64,000 nt of DNA, taken from assembly GCA_003864495.1 (NCBI GenBank), contig ML133401.1:6315189-6379188 (forward strand), written 5' to 3'. The notes beneath the pieces are model-generated. The model was not told the DNA's origin and searched no databases. It saw nothing but the letters and a program-made list of their open reading frames with translations. The DNA comes from Nemopilema nomurai. Its lineage: Eukaryota; Cnidaria; Scyphozoa; Rhizostomeae; Rhizostomatidae. Below are positions 50,479 through 62,252 of this stretch, in pieces; the first letter of the stretch is position 1; every line of letters starts with the position of its first letter. The translations under genes were made by a program, and so were the position numbers.

Positions 50479-53004
50479 CTTAATTAAAGCATCAACAAAT
50501 TAATAATTTTGCCAAACACAGTAACATCGAGCACTTTTTTAGCTTCGCAATTATAATATAATTTTGAAGCAAATTCGCCAATTGGGCGTAAGTTTCTATC
50601 AAAAATAACATGTATCAAGAGCAATATTTGATCACAACAATAATAGTTCAGGTGCCTTCCTTTTAATTTAGTGAAGAGACTATTGTTTGCTTTGACACAG
50701 CTAATAAAACAAAGCAGAAGGGCATTGTTAATAAGAACGTTCTCGTCTGTTTGTTTCAAATACAATAATATTATTCACTGTTTAAACACACGGTAGTCTT
50801 GTCGAGATACAAACTTCCAAGTATCTCAACGCAAAATCCAAACAACGAAGTTTCGTCACTCATGTTAACGAAGTAAATATGTTTTTGTCCTTTTGTGCAT
50901 CGCGTTTCGTAAGTTTGCATATGTTGTGTTATTTTTTGGAAAGATCCCTGTTGCGAGAGTAGTAAGATTCTTGACCCGATTTCAACTTCAAGAAGGTGTT
51001 CATCAACAGAAGAAAACATCGAAGGCAAAGGGTTCGGCAACAGAATCAAAACCAGAAAAAAGAATCAAATTTAAACTGGAATCCTTCATGATCTAAAATA
51101 CTCAAATCTACGGTTTGTGGTGAAGGTACCCCAAACGCAACAATGTTCCCAATAGTGTAGAAGTAAGAAGAGTTTTATATTTGGCACTAACACGTTGGTT
51201 TGCAGCTATCCCTGTGTCATCTTAGCTCTATACACCTCAGCATAGCTTTGACAACAACAACAACAATATTAAAGGCAAGTCGATAAACCATTTGCTATCC
51301 CAACCCTCCAAATTGCACCCCATCTGTAGATGGATCGCTCAATGATTGAATCAGTGATGCGATAGCTTTTGAAGCCATAAATAGATATTAAACCTAGATT
51401 GGGAAAGGCATGAAAACTGGTAGATGAGATGAGGCCTAACAGCTTTGTCACGTAAGTTAATCCCATCGTTCGCTTCCATCAGATTCTTGGTTTGACCGCG
51501 ACCAGTGCCTTCTCCAACTTTCCACTTCTCGTTCTGCCGATTTTGACAGTCGAAAGCGACACGTGATATGCCCACTTCAAAGCCCATATTGCTATGAGAC
51601 AACAACGCACAGTAGTTCACTGGCGAGCTTGTGGCGTAGATAGTCGATAGAGTACAAAGTCAAACAGAGTCACGTGAACAGTTGCATTTTTGTAGCCTCG
51701 CACTGGTGCTCCGTATTGGACTTTTAACTTTTCCGTATTGGATTCAACACACGCCGGCCTAGTTACATGGAAAGGCGTGGTTTCATAGTGCATTATTGGC
51801 TTTAGCATTCCAATCTCAGATCAGCATAATAGCTTTGGTAGCATTCGGGCAAAGTGGTTGACTCCTTCACTAGCTAGTAACTTTGGTTTTTCTGACTAAG
51901 CATCGCTATTGGTCTGATCTAACTTCACCTCCAGGAAGATGAAGATGGAGCAAGAACAGTTTGCAATAATCTGCACTATTTATGGTCACTTATTTACTTT
52001 GAGCTGGTGTGGACGGGACTTGACTGGGTCACTACAACTTGTATTCTTAAACAATTGTCTTTCAGTCAACCAAAACAAACAAAATTGTAATCAAACTTGA
52101 ATTTTAATCATAACAAGAAATGAAGCTCTGCTTTCTCAAAGGATTTTGCAAGTTTTCAGATATTTAACGGAGTAACCGAATGACTCCCTTGCATTGTATG
52201 ACTTAAATGACCAAGATTACGACGTTTAGCATGCTGCAATTTTAAGGCTTTGGGTAATACCAACCTCAACAGTTAATAGAAAATATCTTTTAGCTTCTTC
52301 TTGGAAAATATAAAGAAGTTCAAAATTTTTTTGCCTGGGCTAGAACTTGAGCACGGTAGCAAAAACCTGATAGTGATTTCTGTAGTATAGATGGAAAAAT
52401 TCAAATTCTTAAACCTAGTTTAAACAAGGACTTTTCTGGTGAATTTTGAATTGTTATTTTTTTTCCTATCAAAGGTGGGGTGATCTAACTCGATGTCGCT
52501 CAATTTAGGTGGAAGATTCTGATGAAAACAGTATGCAAATTGTTGTTTGAATAAGATGACCTAATTTGCGAGAGAAAAATGACCTGTTTTGATTAACAGT
52601 CCTTCCCATAACTGAGCTAAGTTTAGCATACATGACTTTGAAAAATGATTTAGAGAATATAGAGGACGATAAGATCAGAATTTTCTAATGCATCAATGTT
52701 TAAGTTGAAGAATCTTTTGCATCTTAAAGAAGTTGTTTGAGTAAGAATGACCTAGAGCGAAATCGTTATCTTGAATTGTCATTTTTAAATGATTGCTGAT
52801 GGTCATCTTTAGCAACGTTTTTAAAGAAATTTGTATTTCAAAAGTCAAAAAGAGGTTGATGTTTTTTTAAAGGGAGAAAAGATGTGACACAACTTAATTT
52901 ATTGGCAAGATCTAAATCAAAATTTGACCTTTTTTATCTTGTTATCTTTTCATCCTTAGATTTAAGGCCTTTTCTATCTTATCATCAATAAAGATTTATC
53001 TATC

Positions 53005-53011
53005 TATATAA
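53005..53011 (+). promoter_or_regulatory. TATA-box candidate for the first secreted-protein gene
   Basis: TATATAA lies 40 bases before the ATG at 53051. A start site about 30 bases downstream would leave only a very short 5' UTR. Confidence 0.35.
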
Positions 53012-53050
53012 CGGCTTCAGTTTTGAACAAAGTTAATTATCTGATGGAAA

Positions 53051-53692
53051 ATGAAGCTGAACGTCGAGATGAAGGCTCTGGTGCTGCTTACCTTTCTGGC
53101 TCTTTTCCGTTTATCCAAAGGAGGCCTACTTCAAAAACTTGAAGATGATATGACTTATTTCGATGCTGAAAGGTCGTTCAATCCTTCTTACAAGGTATGA
53201 TTAACTGTTACCATTCAAAGTTCAAAATGAAGTGGCTAAATCACCATTGGTTCAGTCTGGTATAAAATTTATAATATTGAGCTATTGCGGCTTTGTTGCA
53301 TCTACCCATAATATGTACGTTTTAACTTTCTGCGTCTGAGAAACTATCAGTTTATAAAAAGCACAAAAAATAACTTTCTGAAGAACTGAAAATTATGATA
53401 TAGTCATAAATGAATTGAAATGTGTGTAGCTACTTTCTTAATTAGCTGTAGAGCTTTACAGTGAAAAATTATCATATTTAAGGAAAATATTCGAAAAGCA
53501 AAGTGCTTTGGCAAACAAGCTCTTTCACAGCCTTCTTATTTGCAAGTGGATATTTGCCTCGAGGCAACCACGGACTCTTTTGATTTGAATGACAATAAAC
53601 TGAATACAAAGGATGCAATACGGCTTAACGGGATTATGATATCTAGATGTTTTCTGATGAATGGAATCCTTGCAGCAACTTGGAATGTCTAG
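53051..53692 (+). CDS. Putative small secreted protein (first exon well supported)
   Basis: Exon 1, 53051-53194, encodes 48 residues: a signal peptide with an ALVLLTFLALF core, then an acidic stretch ending PSYK at a clean donor (AAG|GTATGA, phase 0). The nearest in-phase continuation is 53531-53692, after the acceptor CTCTTTCACAG. It gives 53 residues with two Cys and then TAG, about 101 aa in all. No poly(A) signal follows closely, so this second exon is a guess. Another acceptor at about 54636 leads to a 10-codon ending with AATAAA at 54761-54766. Exon 1 has the same plan as the gene at 54874 (signal peptide, acidic spacer, ending YK at a phase-0 donor), so the two may be diverged tandem copies. 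No function is assigned. Confidence 0.4.
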
Positions 53693-54873
53693 AGACGCCA
53701 TTCATGTAAATGACCGGAGTTTACTTCTTCTTTAGAACAGTTGTTCTTCGAGAAGTGTACTTGCTTAAAAAGCAAGACATCTAGCTAAATTTTCTATTTG
53801 TGAAGGAATCATTAACGGATATTTTCCATACCAGCAGACCTTTGTGATGTTGCAAGAAATTACGAAATTACAAGCTTATTTTCATTGAAAAAACTGATTT
53901 GCAGCATTTTCTTGAGAAGAAGTCAGCAAGAGCCTGTCTTGATCTTGCAGAAAGAGATTGAAGCAGTGAGAATCGAAATAGCCCACTTAATCCTCTCTTT
54001 ATGAAAAAGTCCATAATGTGCAAAAAAGAACTTTGTATATCAGAAGTCTCAGCTTGGTAGTTGGATTGATAGACTGAGAACAAATAGCATGCATGAATGA
54101 CATGACATGATGCGAGAAACGAAAAGAATCTGGAAGGAAGAGGTCAATCTCCTGTCCTTGATTTAGTATAAGAGGTCAAATACAAAGGCGATGGTGCTTA
54201 ACCATTCTTCAAACCTTGGGTCATTTGGTGTGAACTGGCAAAAATTGCAAATGCACCTATGTCAACATGATGTCAGGCGCCTAAGGAGCATGGGAATATA
54301 GTCAAAAGAAATCATATATGAAATAGAAAACATGATTGATGGTTTATAACAAAGAAACGTATTTGACAAAATTTGATATTGATCATTGGTTATAGAGTAA
54401 ACTCTTATCATAAAAAAGTGTTTGAAGCATTTCCATTAGATTTGTTCTCGGCATCTACTGAAAAGCATTCTGGGTCTTTAAAGAGATTCAAAAAGAAGAA
54501 GAAATTCTGATTAGCGTGCGACATGCCCGTATCAAAATGCGACAGCACAAAGAAACTTTGGAAGATTTTTTGCTTCCTGTTACAATAGCATTTCAATCAA
54601 ACGCTGTTTATTACTTGCGTCAAGATTATCCCCAGCTGCCAAAACTAGAGCTTATAAATCTCTATTGAACTAGTGTCACTGTTTGTCAAATATAGCATCT
54701 TAACTTTTTATTGAAATCGCTCCGACAACAACGAAGAAATCGATTTTTCTATGAGCTCAAAATAAACGCCATGGAAACATACAGTATAAGTAAAGCGAAG
54801 AAGATGACACTTTCTAGATTGTCTGAAGTTTAACAGTAAGTGGAACGCAAAGAGTTGAATTCAGTTGATAAAG
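53693..54873. other. Spacer between the two secreted-protein genes
   Basis: About 1.2 kb with no supported coding exon other than the alternatives mentioned for the upstream gene. A TATAAG motif at 54785-54790 lies about 90 bases before the next ATG and is a TATA-box candidate. Confidence 0.4.
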
Positions 54874-57744
54874 ATGCAATTTTTTAAGTCTCTCCTTCTC
54901 CTCGCATTGGCACTATGCATGCTTGGCATTGTTGGCGGTCGCACTTTTGGAAAGCGAAAACAGGTGCACAAAGATGGTGAATCAAATTTCTTTCAAGCAG
55001 ATGAAGAGCTGCCATCCCGTGTCGCTCGGGCATACAAGGTAGCGTTCTCGTCTTACTAAAATCTGGTTGTTATTCTGGCAGTCCGTTATATTAAGAAATG
55101 CATCTAAGTCGATTTTAGAAGTCGATGAGATGAACGCTTTGTAGTACCAGGCTAAGCTTTTGTCGGTCTTTCTCCCATCGCTTTAGTCTACATTTGTAGA
55201 AAATCTTTTTACACCATGGAAGAGTTATGCCATCAAACGCTTAACTTTATCAAATCAACGTACATAGATAACGACCTAACAGAGGACAAGGAAGACATAA
55301 AAGCGTGCAGTATTCATGAAATAGTTAATCTGCGAGCTTGTGATTTAGGGCCACGTACATAGCTTCTCATTTGCAATATAGTCTCAAAACTGTCCCCAGT
55401 TTTATTGATATATCATGATAATTCCGCAATTTTTACTTAGAACTAATAAGCTTTAACATAGAACAGTCTGTCTCATCAAAGGATTTGATGGTGCTACAAA
55501 CTATACAATCATGTTTACAAAGTGAAGAAGATTAAGAATTAGCCCAGAAATGCTACTGCTGTACTTGCTTTAGTAAGAATGTGACATGCTGCCACTTCAA
55601 GAACTGGCCTGCAATGGGCTTTGCGTACCATTTACTATCATTTTTTAGTTTATTTATGACATGCTATTCAACTGCATTTTAGTTTATTTATGACATGCGA
55701 TTCAACTGCAGTAAGATATTGGTGAAGCCTAGCGATTAAGGTCATTAAATCTTATGCTGTCCCTGTCAAACTCTTTATAGGCAGCACTAATGCCAAGCAA
55801 AGGTCGCTTACATTTTCCAATTCGAGATTCTGTTCCAAGCTTGGCAGCCAGTTTCTGTAGGGTAAAAGAGCAAGAAACACTCCAGGCAACCATGCAATCG
55901 TCGACCATGACATAGAAATCAATGCGCTTGCACAAGAACAAATCAAGCATGCATCTGCTTATTGCGTTCTTCGAAAAAGTCAGCAGTAATGCTGTATTGG
56001 TCTGTAGTACAGATAAGCAGTATTTTGCATGCTACGCAGTATACTGCAAGGATTGTAAGCTACGTAATTCTATAGTCATGTCTATTGACGACGACCTTCT
56101 AAAAATTTAACAGTTGACAAATGACAGAAAAGGGAATATATAAGAATTCACTTCATCATCGCCAATCACTCCATTGTCGACTGCTCGCTTGTCATTACGA
56201 CAATTTAGAATGCGATGCACTTTAAGCATCTAAAAGCAACTTTTTCAAGATGCGTATAATTCAATTTAAGCGTCAAAGGGAGCCCGCGAAAGTCTTTATT
56301 TAGCTATGTTAATCCGTTCTGAAAACATTATCCTAGCATTACCAGCCTTTAGCAAACCAAGCACATTAGATTCTTTTGCCAAGGCTTTTCACCATTGATC
56401 GTGAATTTGAAATTAGCGAAACAGCCGCCTGAAACAAACAAAGCGTTGCAAATCCATTCGATAAGCAAAAATTCATCACGTTCTATTTTCGAAACCTCAC
56501 GGCTCGCCATTTCTGTCCAATCAATTGCTAGAGAGATCTGTCAACAAAGCAAGATATCTTTGCAATCCGCTCAAAGGCGTCAGATGACTAAGCTAGCGAT
56601 CTTCAAAGAATGAATGAATCCATTATTTTCAAATTGATGTCATTTGGTAAATGCCTCGTTTCTATTGAAATAATGATGTATTTATAGATCGCTACTTCAA
56701 AACGCACTGAAATAGAGAGATTTGCCCTTATAGAAGACTCTATAGAAACACTTGTTTGAGTTATTAGTACATAAAAATCCATCCGAAAGTTAAAGCTTCC
56801 TTTCTGTTTTCCAAGAAAGTAGTTTAATGGTCCACTCTCATATTTGAGAAAGGCCATGAAAATCACTGTTTACACTCTTCCCTATAATTTACCGCGCCGT
56901 ATGTAAATGACATGTTCAATGATTTGACGAACGTTTACCCCAGGAGGCCGTCTGACTCTTGGCACTTGCCTTAATGGTGCAAAAAGCACAAAACACAGGT
57001 ACCTTGTTAAAGATGCCCTATAATAATCTACTATATAAAGAATGGAACCGACTCACTTCTGGTGTAAAAAGGGGACAAAATGCAAAACTTCCTTTTCAAT
57101 TGCGAGTCGTCAAATATTTCTGTAAGAACCCAAAGCATTATAAACTGTTACCAAGACACATTCATAAAATTGCAGTACAATTACCGAGAAGAAAACGTAG
57201 TAAAAGCGTCATATAATGCACGATGCAGTTAAAAATTATATGGAGGTGTTAAGGTGATTGTAAGAATGAATGACCAACTTTTCCTTGAATGGAACTCTGA
57301 AATTTGGTAAAGTAAAATACAGTACTCAGCATCTTCTTCTTTTTCCGTGCTCTTCACTGATCATACACGCCAACACCTGCTAACTCCCCTTGACCCCCTC
57401 TCTCTCTAAAAAAATGTTGATTCCAGTGTGCAGCTTTGAAAGGATCCGATGAATCAAGAAACTTAAGTTGTCAAGTTTATACATTTGTGAGAGGCGAGTT
57501 TGACTAACAAACAATTGCAAATCCGCTTCTATTATTAAATGCTTAAATGGATCTCTTGGATGCTGAGCCAAATGGTCAGTTACCAAGTGCAATCTTAATA
57601 ACGTGTAGAGACTCATCTTATGCCAATGAATAACGGGAATTTTTTTTTCAGGATTGCCTGGAGCGAGCAAGCTCTTGCTTCCTTCGAGCCCAATCGCCCT
57701 TCATGTGCTATCCAATCCTGCAAGGCTGTACTGCCAAGAAGTGA
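54874..57744 (+). CDS. Secreted four-cysteine peptide precursor, two exons, 85 aa
   Basis: Exon 1 (54874-55038, 55 codons) encodes a strong signal peptide (LLLLALALCMLGIVGG core), a propeptide-like stretch with a dibasic GKRK and acidic residues, and a basic VARAYK end. It stops at a phase-0 donor (AAG|GTAGCG). Exon 2 (57652-57744) follows a strong acceptor (a run of T, then CAG), starts in phase 0 and encodes 30 residues with four cysteines spaced C-6-C-9-C-6-C, then TGA. AATAAA lies 36 bases downstream at 57780-57785, which supports the gene end. From family knowledge, short secreted precursors with basic cleavage sites and even cysteine counts are typical of signalling, defence or venom peptides. 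The four-Cys pattern matches no family I recognise and is not ShK (six Cys). The 2.6-kb intron linking the exons is inferred, not proven. Confidence 0.6.
55647..55710 (+). repeat. 34-bp tandem duplication in the secreted-peptide intron
   Basis: AGTTTATTTATGACATGC followed by ATTCAACTGCA occurs twice, 34 bases apart, with one base difference. Confidence 0.85.
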
Positions 57745-60580
57745 TGGGTTTTCATTTTATGCAGATTTGCAAGACACAGAATAAAAGTTGAATAGCTAGT
57801 AGTTGATAAGTCGCAATGTATAACCACTAGTATGAAATGAGAGAATTCCAGAAATTTTGTTTTTTTCTAGCTAAACTCTGCTTCCTACGCACGCCAGTCG
57901 TTTATTTGGTGACTTGCATACGCACTATGCACAGCCTACGTATAGCATACAGCCTTTCATTTCTGCTTTAAGATTTAACTGGCTTACGTCATTCACATAT
58001 TCTGTCTGTAATTGGAAATTATGAAAGTCAAGACCACCAGTGTACGTGATCCAAGAGCAATGTCAAAAGTGCCAATTCAGAAATAGTCGATGCATGGGGA
58101 ATTAGGTCTATTCTGATTTTTGGAAGATAGATTGATTTCAGCAAATCATGAAAATGGTGGGCTTGTCAAGGGCCTCAGTTGAAAAGCGACTTTCTCTCAC
58201 ACCTGCTTAATGACTACGTATTTCGTAGCTTCTTGGTATCCTGTAATGCATCATCATTGTGATATCTTTGATCCATGACAAAGGGATCTTATCAGAATAA
58301 ATAAGCTCCAGTGGATAGTCCTAGGTATGTTATTCAAGTATTTAGTTGGCTATTGCATGCTAATGGTCTTCAAAGTCTAAGCCTTGGAAAACGGATCAAG
58401 GGTCATAGAAAAAACTGTCATTTATCATTAGTGCATGATCGTGCGGAAAGGCTTTCTATTCCTGAATGAGATTGATGGTGTAAGATAGAGAATATAGAAT
58501 ACATCATAAAAAAGGCAGATACAGAATTCACAATCAATTCGTAAGCAAATATGGTGGCAGTTACAGGGTCATGGAGCTGAAGGCTCTTACGTCAGCTTTG
58601 CATGCATTGCATGTCAGACAACAACCTTGAAAGATGTTTTTGCTATTCAGAGGACTGAAGCTCTTTTCCCTGAGAGTCGCATAAAGCGGTCTTCTGCTTT
58701 GTTGCTCACTTTCTATTGCAGAAGGAACTGAAAGGTGTTTTGCATGAAAGTCATGCAAACTTATCATGTTCAATGCAGGAGGAATAATTGTTCTTCTTTG
58801 TCAAAATTACCATGTCAAATTCCTTATTTGCTAAAGATAGATCTTGATATTGAAAAAAAGATAAATGTGACTTATTGTATTTAATAATTAAGTATACTTT
58901 TAAATGAATATACACATCTAAATTCAGCAAAATAATTCAAAGAAAGGAAATAAGTTACAAAGAATAAGAACAATCTGCAATTTCTATTGGACTTTTTGGT
59001 ATGAAATGGATTAACATTTTGGTCTTTAATTGATGTTCATGTCTTTAGCCGATAGACGGCAATTATTAATTCTTTCTACCTGGTATGCCCTTATCAATTA
59101 GCATGTTACCTGAAAAGATTTCTCATACACTTGGTAACACCTGAGCACGCCCGATTTAGAAATGCTGCATTCACCATTATGAGTTATATGGGCGATTAAG
59201 TACAGGCAATAGTCAATGGGTAGTCAATTTTTCTCTTGTTTTTATTGAGAAGCTTATGCAAAATGTTTGTTGTGTAAGCAAAAAAAGGCTGGTCGAAGCT
59301 ATTTTAAAGCGTGTGATAAAACATGAAGAAGCGACTGATAAGATTTGTTTGCATGTTGATTTGATTTGATTTGATGATTTGATTTGATTTGATGATTTGA
59401 TTGGATTTTCGAGCAATTTGACATCAATCATTATTTTCTTGTGATAATCATCAGCTCAAATAATTACAAAAACGGCTGATATTAATCAATAACATTATCA
59501 ACAAACGGTAACAACACTATCTGCAGTCGATGAAATATTTAGTTTTGGTTTGGATTTCCACTAGGGGGACTGAATCTTTCTAAAGCAATACTACTTAAAA
59601 ACCAATCTAATACTATTTACAAGTCCATCTAAATTTTGCAAACTATTAAAGAAAAAATATCACATTGAGGGAGAACTTCACTATTCTTGTCTTTAATAAT
59701 TCATATTATAATTATTCCTGTATGTCTAAAAGTTGAAGAATTGTCACTTGTCGCTGAAAGACCGAACCTTAATAAAATGAATTTAGAAAATTAGTTTTTC
59801 TGCAAGAGAATCAACTAGAAACTGGATGTTGTGTTCCTGTAGAGTAGTTCCTGTAGGCACATTAACAAATTAATAAATAATGAAGGTATAACATATCTAA
59901 CAAAAAGGTTGAAATAGCCCTTCGAGGCTGAATAGCTTCACATGGCCTCACCAATACCATGTTTGCAGACTCCTGCCCTGTCTCGTAGAAGCAAAAGACG
60001 TGTGATGCAACTGTGCTGTGGGAGGGTAATTTGCCGCTGCAAAGTTCCCTTGTAGTTAAATGCAATTTCCCGCAGAGGTTCTTTATAATTAAATGTAATT
60101 TCCGTTCCCAGTTGCTGAGGGCAGGCCGCGGACACCAGTGTTAATTAGCTACAACCGTATTAGAGCTGATCTTCCTAGGAATATAATAGAATGTAGTAAG
60201 AGAAGCCTTTGCAGCCGCTAAAGAAACAGGTGAGGAATCTCAGCAGCTTTGCTTAAAAAACTGCAGTAAGTTATTTAGTGTAGAAGGTCGTGCTTTTTTA
60301 CTCGCTTTTTTACACGATGCAACAAGCCAGAATTCAGTGTCCAAGCCAATTTCATTTCAGCACGTTAGGAATTGTTAATACAAGCAAAGAAAGAGCAATT
60401 TATACATAACTACGATTGATTGTGCTCCAGTTAATAGCAGCCTGTTTCCAAAAATCCAGGAATCACTGGAGGTGCCTCATAGGCGACTTTTTTGGCATGG
60501 AGACATCTTACTCTTTCATATTTATTTGTTTTTTTTACGTATTGGCCCTAATGGGAAGCATAGAGATGCAGTAACAAGTT
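57745..60580. other. Intergenic region before the GPCR gene
   Basis: About 2.8 kb without a supported gene. It contains the poly(A) signal of the four-Cys peptide gene (57780-57785), a (TTTGA)n repeat (59356-59403) and the GPCR 3' flank. A minus-strand AATAAA (TTTATT at 60531-60536) lies about 45 bases past the GPCR stop and is its likely poly(A) signal. Confidence 0.5.
59356..59403 (+). repeat. Imperfect (TTTGA)n repeat
   Basis: Repeated GATTT/TTTGA units with a regular TGATGA interruption every three or four copies. Confidence 0.9.
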
Positions 60581-61642
60581 TTACCTTTCCCAAAAGCTTT
60601 GGGACAGTGCTGTGACATTGTCTCTAATTCTTCTGATAACAGCCAAGATCTCGCGACGTATTTCCTCTACTCGTATGACATAAATTATTGGATTCAAGGA
60701 GCTGTTGATGAAAATGACAGTGTCCGACCATTTTCCGCCGACATAAAGCACGTTGAGGATGTTTCCAAGGAGCAGGTTGGTCACTAGCTGGATGATCTTG
60801 GGGATGAAGCAAGCAACAAAGGCTGCTATTATTACAATGGTGGTCTTCGATCTTCGGCGCTGCGACTTAACCCACACAAGATCGCATTTCGTAGCCCCAC
60901 TGTCTTGGAAGGAGCCTGTCTCAGGGCGTGGCACGGGTATACTGGCACAGATCTTCTTGCGATGCCGTCGGATGACCGCATACACCTTCACATAGCAGGC
61001 GACGGAGACGGATAGTGACAGCACCATGACAATGGACAACGAGAAGTGGAACCGCTCCGGACTCATGACATTGACAGCGGGCAGAAGGGTGTATATCATC
61101 CAGGCGATCCAGTAGCCAACGATGCCCGAAGCATACCAATGATAGATCGCATCGGACGTGTAGCGGTACGGAAAACACACGGCAAAGAACCGGTCGAGAC
61201 TGAAGGAGCTTATGGTAAGCATGGAGACGCCGCTACAGTAATAGCCGAAGAAAGCAAACGCCCGCTTGACAGTGCACAGGTGGATGTCCCAGAGCTCGTG
61301 CATCCGCAGCACGACATAGGTCACTTGCACGATGAGTCCCACGAGGAGGTCTGAGAGCGCCATGCTGGCGATGAGCAGGTTCGCGGGCGTCCATAAAGAC
61401 ATCTTGCGGGCCAGGACGAAAATCGACAGCGCGTTGCTGCCAATAGCAAACAGCGAGAAGAAGCTGTTTATGACGCATGTCCCAACTATGGTTGCAACTA
61501 CAGCAGTAGTCCTTTCGAAATTCACCGTCTTTAGTCCATTGCATTGTGCAACGATGGCTGTCGCATTGGGCTCCGAGTTCAGCGTCGTGTTCATGTTGCT
61601 GGATCTGGCAAAGAGGTGAAACCAGTCAAGCAAAATTGGCAC
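60581..61642 (-). CDS. Intronless rhodopsin-family (class A) GPCR, 353 aa
   Basis: A single exon with seven hydrophobic segments. Landmarks: GSN in TM1, ALSDLL with Asp98 in TM2, Cys123 at the top of TM3, SLDRF (Asp150-Arg151-Phe152) where DRY is usual, and NPIIY (317-321) in TM7, followed by an amphipathic helix 8. N-glycosylation sites at Asn18 and Asn26 place the N-terminus outside. The position equivalent to 3.32 is Gly, so this is not a classical amine receptor. TM6 reads ACFIP instead of CWxP. The third inner loop is Arg/Lys-rich. From family knowledge it signals through heterotrimeric G proteins at the plasma membrane; the ligand cannot be told. Overall feel is like the large intronless cnidarian GPCR sets. 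Met17 is an alternative start. The exon is clearly more GC-rich than its flanks. Confidence 0.95.
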   Translation of the reverse strand: MPILLDWFHLFARSSNMNTTLNSEPNATAIVAQCNGLKTVNFERTTAVVATIVGTCVINSFFSLFAIGSNALSIFVLARKMSLWTPANLLIASMALSDLLVGLIVQVTYVVLRMHELWDIHLCTVKRAFAFFGYYCSGVSMLTISSFSLDRFFAVCFPYRYTSDAIYHWYASGIVGYWIAWMIYTLLPAVNVMSPERFHFSLSIVMVLSLSVSVACYVKVYAVIRRHRKKICASIPVPRPETGSFQDSGATKCDLVWVKSQRRRSKTTIVIIAAFVACFIPKIIQLVTNLLLGNILNVLYVGGKWSDTVIFINSSLNPIIYVIRVEEIRREILAVIRRIRDNVTALSQSFWER

Positions 61643-62252
61643 CTACATAATGCAATGCATAGTTGAAATAAATGCTACCATCTAGGGAGCTGGACAATAA
61701 TTACGTCACACCTTGGGGGGAAGGTAGCCCTATAGGTTTTATTTGGTCCTTCGAGGCGGTTATTTTGGTACTTGATTCTAGTCTGTTTTGTCACCGTAAA
61801 AACATCCTAGTGAGACATTCTCAGAAAATATAACAGTCAGCATATTAAAAAAAGGTGGAACGCCTATTGCAGATTCTTCTATTGCACATAACGCAAGGGC
61901 TGTTATTTGCGGTAGGTGTGACAAAACGCAAGGGAGAAACGCAATAAGCATGGCAGATAGACAAAAGCGTGCTTCATTTGGGAATCGAGAAGGACAATGC
62001 GCAAAGTGAATGGGCAATACACCAATTCATTTTAAAATCGAGGTCGCCGGCCTCGATCGCGCGAACGAGGTTCCGGGTGAAAATTTATTTGAAGTTTGTT
62101 TACTCGCTTTCTTTCCTGGTTGATTCATTCTGTCGTCTTTAGAACAGCATTTTTAAAAGCTTAAACAGGTACAAAGCGCCAGAATTTGGCGAAGCTAGCG
62201 ATTTAAAAGTTCAACAACAAACTGAGCAGGTGAAGCGCTTTTGGAGGCCATC
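61643..62252. promoter_or_regulatory. Intergenic region between the divergent GPCR and YqaJ genes
   Basis: About 600 bases between two divergent starts, with no coding signal. A GC-rich near-palindrome (CGAGGTCGCCGGCCTCG) lies at about 62039-62055 and is unusual for this AT-rich region. It may be promoter-related. Confidence 0.4.

Larger units (their letters stand above)
47897..53050. other. Intergenic region, mostly without recognised content
   Basis: About 5 kb of AT-rich sequence after the neurexin-like gene. Only short open stretches occur, the best being a possible exon at 49344-49483, with weaker ones at 48384-48579 and 50937-51096. A perfect 15-bp hairpin (49463-49501) and a C-rich repeat (50371-50478) are listed separately. 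The right end, around 52900-53000, has simple ATCT-type sequence and an AATAAA. Confidence 0.45.

Noticed and set aside
56959..57216. 85-codon ORF with a basic C-terminus
   Set aside because: No ATG at its start, no family resemblance, and it lies inside the inferred intron of the four-Cys peptide gene. It may be chance.
54874..57744. ShK-type or other known anemone toxin assignment for the four-Cys peptide
   Set aside because: ShK domains have six cysteines with different spacing; only four are present and no toxin family pattern was matched.
60599..61619. Several 60-100 codon plus-strand and other-frame ORFs over the GPCR
   Set aside because: Shadow frames of the GC-rich GPCR exon.
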